From Neckera pumila (Eukaryota; Streptophyta; Bryopsida; Hypnales; Neckeraceae): a DNA stretch of 64,000 bases. The notes under the pieces are model-generated. The model did no database searches. It saw only the letters and a program-made list of their open reading frames with translations, and was not told the origin of the DNA. Below, piece by piece: positions 59,788 to 64,000 of this stretch (position 1 is the stretch's first letter; each line of letters starts with the position of its first letter). The stretch is from the NCBI GenBank assembly GCA_963969595.1, contig OZ018412.1:5086501-5150500 (forward strand), written 5' to 3'. The position numbers and the translations under genes are program-made.

Positions 59788-62379
59788 CATAAACACACTC
59801 CTACAATTCCAACAATTGACTTCTTTCATATATAAAACTCAAAGTGCATTTGAATTAGGCAGTAGCATTGCATTGATCAAAGAAACTCTAACAAAACACC
59901 TCAACCAACTTAGATTGGTCTCTATGCTCTCCTTGCAATGAATGACTTCCAAATTGGAGAAGCTTGCTAAATATCAAGTTGCACCAACCAATTCAATGCC
60001 CATAACCACCAAGTTGGAAATAGTCACAACCATTAGAATCTAATTCCTAAGAACCAATTCCTAGCGCAAATACCAATTGGCTTCTATTCTACTTGACCAA
60101 TACCTTTCCAATTTGTTCAAGCAACAATAACCATTTAGTACCCCATTCCCATACCCAACAGGTAAAGATAGAACTTAATACTTCAAAAGTAGAAACATTA
60201 ACATTACAAAATTTACCACTATAAAATGTAGAATCTAACCTATCTACAAATCCACCTAGAGACTTCATAAGTCTTCTAAATACAAGAGCCTAGAATCAAA
60301 TTTGAATACACCTATTTTCAGCACTTTGAAAATTCATAGTTCTTAAAATGTTGTCTAAAAAATATATGCAAAGAAAATCTTGAATCCCCTTTTGACTCCA
60401 ACAAGATTTAAAAAAAATTTAAACATGTTGATAATGGAAACCATGCAAGATCAATGTTCGTTTGGGAGAATTTAGGTGTAGTCACCTTATATGCAAATAG
60501 CAACCTTTTTGTATAACAAGCCAAGGGAAAAAAATTCCAATAGGAAAAAACGCATGAACTTCTCTTTTACCAACCAAAGAGTCAAAATTAGCTAGATTTT
60601 GTTGAAAAATAAAAAATTTACCACTATAAAATGTAGAATAAAATTTTACATTTATCCATAAATACTAGGAACCTTGCAAAATACTCACCAATTTGCATCG
60701 AGTTTCAATTCTACCTACATACCAACACCTAAGATATGTATAAGAATGGATAAACAAGGTATCATAATCTATCACCAAAGGAAATGATTAATAGAATGTT
60801 TTTGAAGAATTGTCACCATTTATATATTTATTGTATTCCTTTTAGAATGTGTATATATTTGATTTAAAGTTTGTATTTTTGTCAATTGTTGGCATTCTAC
60901 TAAGATAAACTTTGGAAGTCAATATTTGTTCATTTTTGGACCAAAATTCTTTACTTCAAAGCACGGGAAGATTGTTCAATTCGGATAAAATTAGCCAAGT
61001 GAAATCTATAAATTGCCACCTTGATTTTAGTATTTTAGGTCATAAACTGAACAAAAAATTAGAAGTATAGGAAATGAACCACTTTGTGAAAAAAAAATGT
61101 CATTTTTTCCATCCTTTCTCCATCAAGAATAGGCGGATTTTAACTACCTCACATAAGCTCCTACCAATTTTTAGTTGAATAGTTTGAGGATATAGCCGGT
61201 TAGAACTAGTTATCCTATTCAAAATCTGGTTTTCAGGAATTAGGATAGCCACCATGGATTAGGTCAATCAATATCTAGTAAGCCAGTTGTTGTTGCCGTC
61301 TTGCGTCCTTGCCTCTTGCTCCCTTTTGTTGCTCCGTCACTCCTTTCCACTAATCCCTCACCACCGTTGCTCCCTTTCTTGTTGTTGCTTCACCACTCGT
61401 CATATAGTTGCTTGTCTTGATACAATACTATTGTTCATTTCTTATTGCGTTGGCTTGATGCGGTAGTCCAATACTACGGTTCATTGTGCTCTTCATACTA
61501 GTAAATCTGTGTGGCTTCATGCCTTCATTTGAATTCCTCATCTTCTTGTTTTTTTGAATTTTTCATATTCTTATTAATTGAGTGGCAAGTAATCTCTATT
61601 AGGAAATTGTTGGACTATTCATGTTATTATTTTTGAAAGAAGTTGGTTCTACCTATTTGATATAAAGAAATTGTGTATTCTGTTCTATGCATTTGTTAGT
61701 GATTAAGAAGGAATTTAACATGGATGGGTTGGAGAGCTTGACAATATAGAATGAAAGATCCTACTATAGGTTTATTGATTTCTTTGTGCTACTCTTTTGT
61801 GCACATGTGGACAAGAATTGTATTACAGTAGTACTAGGCTTTCTTATTTTTTTATTAGTAAAATGTTGGTACAGCTATATATTGTGTGGATTGATGTGTT
61901 GATTATCATTGTTAATTTTTCCACTTTTGCATGAAGTTTTTTGTTTTTTTAGATCTTTAATTTTTATTATTTCATTTTAACCATTAAACAAAAAAACCTA
62001 GATGTTGAAGGAATTGTTATTAAAAAATAAAGAATCAAATTTGATTGTAGTAGAGCAGGTTGTTTCTTTACAATAATTAGTCTTATCTAACCTTAAACAA
62101 CTATCAAAGGTTGAAGAAACAAAGTTAGCTTGGAAAAATACATGGTATGAGCAATTTAATTAGATAGAGAGTAATTCAAAGTTGAGTATAATTTTTTTGC
62201 AAATTTTCTAAAGATAAAGGTGGTAATAATGTGTATGGTAAGGTTGGATCTTGTAATATTAAAATATTTGCATGTCAAGATTAACAAAATTCCAAAAAAA
62301 ATATAAAAGATTAAGTTGGCAGCATAACAAGGTGAAAAAGTCATGAAAAACTACATTAGATAAGCTAATAAATGCTATG
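59788..62379. other. AT-rich gene-free stretch
   Basis: A GC-richer, pyrimidine-rich patch (GTTGCT/CTCCCTT words) at ~61,280-61,410 may be the upstream part of the transposon whose remnant follows. No gene is recognisable. Confidence 0.35.
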
Positions 62380-63030
62380 ATGAGGCTCTTCTAACTCTAT
62401 TCAAGTTTGCATATTTTTTTGAAAGGAGACAATTCTTTTCAACAAATATCCAATTCTTTGCAAACTTCTAGTTGCACAAAAGGCTAGTTGTACAAAGTCA
62501 ATGTATGATGGTGAAAAGTCTTGTGCTAAAATGATTTTTTGCATCTCTAATGTTATTCAAAAATTGTTTTTGGATAGGATTAGAGATTCAAATTTTTGGT
62601 TTGATGATAGATGATTGTATTGATGTTAGTGGGATAGGCTATATAGTAGTCTTTGCTACCTTTGTTGAAGAGGGAATACCTATAATTGCCATTTTGGATT
62701 TGACTGAGATCCCTAATGATAAAAAAGATGTAGAAATCATTTATGATTGTTTGATGGTTGTTTGTTGAAGTTTGTTGAAGACTGAGGTTTGTTCATGAAA
62801 AAATGTATTAGATTTGGGTCTAATGAAGTAGCTACAATAGTAGGTCAAAGATCATGTCGGTGTAGCAATCAGACTTCAAGACTTTAGAAAGTCAAACCAT
62901 TTGTCACATTCATTCATTGCATTGCTCATAGATCTAGCTTGGCATCTTTAAAAGCTATAAAGTTTCAAAAATATAAGTCTTTGTCTTCTAAAATTAATGT
63001 TTTGGATTTTGGGTTTAGAGTTCAAAAAAG
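62380..63030 (+). pseudogene. Decayed hAT-like (DUF4371-type) transposase fragment
   Basis: Pieces in shifting frames read in family order. First comes SMYDGEKSCAKMIFCISNVI, then DRIRDSNFWFDD and CIDVSGIGYIVVF with ATFVEEGIPI. IRFGSNEVATIVGQRS then corresponds to the GSDGASVMVG block, and FVTFIHCIAHRSSLASLKA to the hallmark HCxAHR segment. The first metal-binding region (DDxTDVS in relatives) is partly kept as DDCIDVS. Several stops and frameshifts make it inactive. Terminal repeats were not found, and the fragment may continue into 63.1-63.4 kb. Confidence 0.6.
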
Positions 63031-64000
63031 TTGAATGATTCACAAAAGACTTTGGAAAGTTATCATACAATTAGGTAGTTGTCTAGATTTCAAGCCATCC
63101 CACATTGTGTAATTTTCTGAAGCCTATCATTGTATATTTTTGTGATGTGCCAAGAGAAAAAGATGATGGAACAACCCCTCTTCTTTAATTTTATCCCTAA
63201 AAGACCAAAACCATTTTCATATCAAAAGCCACTCAAAATTGCCATTTCTATTGCATTGACTAATGAAAGCAGAAAAGACATTTTGGTTGGAATTCAATAT
63301 AAGATCTTATACTTTACTTGTTTGAGATTATGTAGCAAAATTTTTATGAAGTTTGATTGTATAGATTGGAAGATATTAGCATTCAAAGTTGGAAACAAAT
63401 TACTCTAACCGCCATTTGTATAAATTTTTTGCATTGTAGACTTTTAATTTAAAAAAAGTTGTGTTGAAGAATTGAATTGAAAGTCTAGGGAAAAATCTCA
63501 AAAAAAACCCAGTTGACTTTAGTTCTTTAAAATGTTATTAAGTAGAAGTAGATCCAAGATTGAAAGAAAAACTAAGATGTTAATAGCTTTAAGATGGAAT
63601 TGAAACACAATAATTTCGATAGTAATATTGTTTTAGCAAGCAAATTTAACCTTGTCAAGAAATTTGTTTTTGAAAAATTGTGAAAATTACTTATAGAAAT
63701 GAGTATTGTAAGTTGTTCTTGAAAAAGGTGTTTAGATTGCCCCAAAACAAGATTGTCTTTAACTTCTCATCACTAGTCCAAATAGAACGATAAAAGCTTT
63801 ACATTTAGAAAAAATATAATTTTTTAGAAAAAAAAATTAAAACTAAAATTTTGACTTTTTGCAAAAAATTTACACTGCTTATTGAGTTCAATTCTAGGCT
63901 TTGGGGAACTTTTTTTTCGGGAACCAATTGAAATAAAAATTCTATTTCTATGAAGCTAATCAATTTTTCTATTTATGAGAAAGTTTCAAAAGGTTTCACC
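63031..64000. other. AT-rich end of window
   Basis: A 92-codon frame (63130-63408) contains TATCCCTAAAAGACCAAAACC-like and CTCAAAATTGCCATTTCTA words resembling the dispersed AT-rich repeats, so it is probably a degenerate repeat copy and not a gene. Confidence 0.35.

Overview
The window looks like nuclear DNA of a land plant. Two recognisable genes have plant-type relatives: a DUF676-type serine esterase split by GT-AG introns, and a complex I NDUFB7 subunit. There is a chalcone-synthase-like type III polyketide synthase relic, an L1-type LINE of plant architecture, several plant MITE types, and short TTTAGGG-containing repeats. I cannot place the clade. Gene density is very low and most of the 64 kb is AT-rich repeat debris. 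No rRNA, tRNA, CRISPR array or bacterial-style operon was seen.

Layout. 1-5.99 kb: AT-rich, no gene, one 179-bp tandem duplication. 6.0-7.1 kb: a cluster of small inverted-repeat elements directly upstream of the first gene. 8.68-13.14 kb (+): a ten-exon esterase gene whose reconstructed exons give an uninterrupted 401-residue protein, followed at 13.73-13.85 kb by a decayed copy of part of its exon 8. 15.57-15.84 kb (-): single-exon NDUFB7 with both CX9C motifs. 16.5-17.6 kb: first copy of a dispersed AT-rich repeat, with relatives at 41.9-42.9 kb and 53.3-53.9 kb. 18.67-20.06 kb: a nearly perfect palindrome with two 678-bp arms and a 28-bp loop, flanked by TA. 21.1-21.5 kb: reverse copy of the 6.3-6.6 kb repeat.

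The centrepiece is 22.5-31.8 kb. A type III PKS pseudogene is split by an 8,071-bp LINE flanked by a perfect 16-bp target-site duplication. The LINE carries ORF1 (DUF4283-like region, CCHC knuckle, long tail, extra C-terminal region) and ORF2 (endonuclease, reverse transcriptase, zf-RVT). Its frame is interrupted by eleven TAG and two TGA codons but no TAA. This fits decay by C-to-T change at CAG (CHG) and CGA (CG) sites, which are methylated contexts in plants. There are only two evident frameshifts, both near the 3' end.

From 32 kb to the end I found no convincing host gene. This part holds Stowaway-like and Tourist-like MITEs, a 410-bp-arm imperfect inverted repeat, a 67-bp minisatellite, a TA-flanked MITE present in two opposite copies, and a broken hAT-like (DUF4371-type) transposase near 62.4-63.0 kb. 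The two apparently intact genes are unrelated housekeeping-type genes. The rest is mainly a record of transposon insertion and decay.
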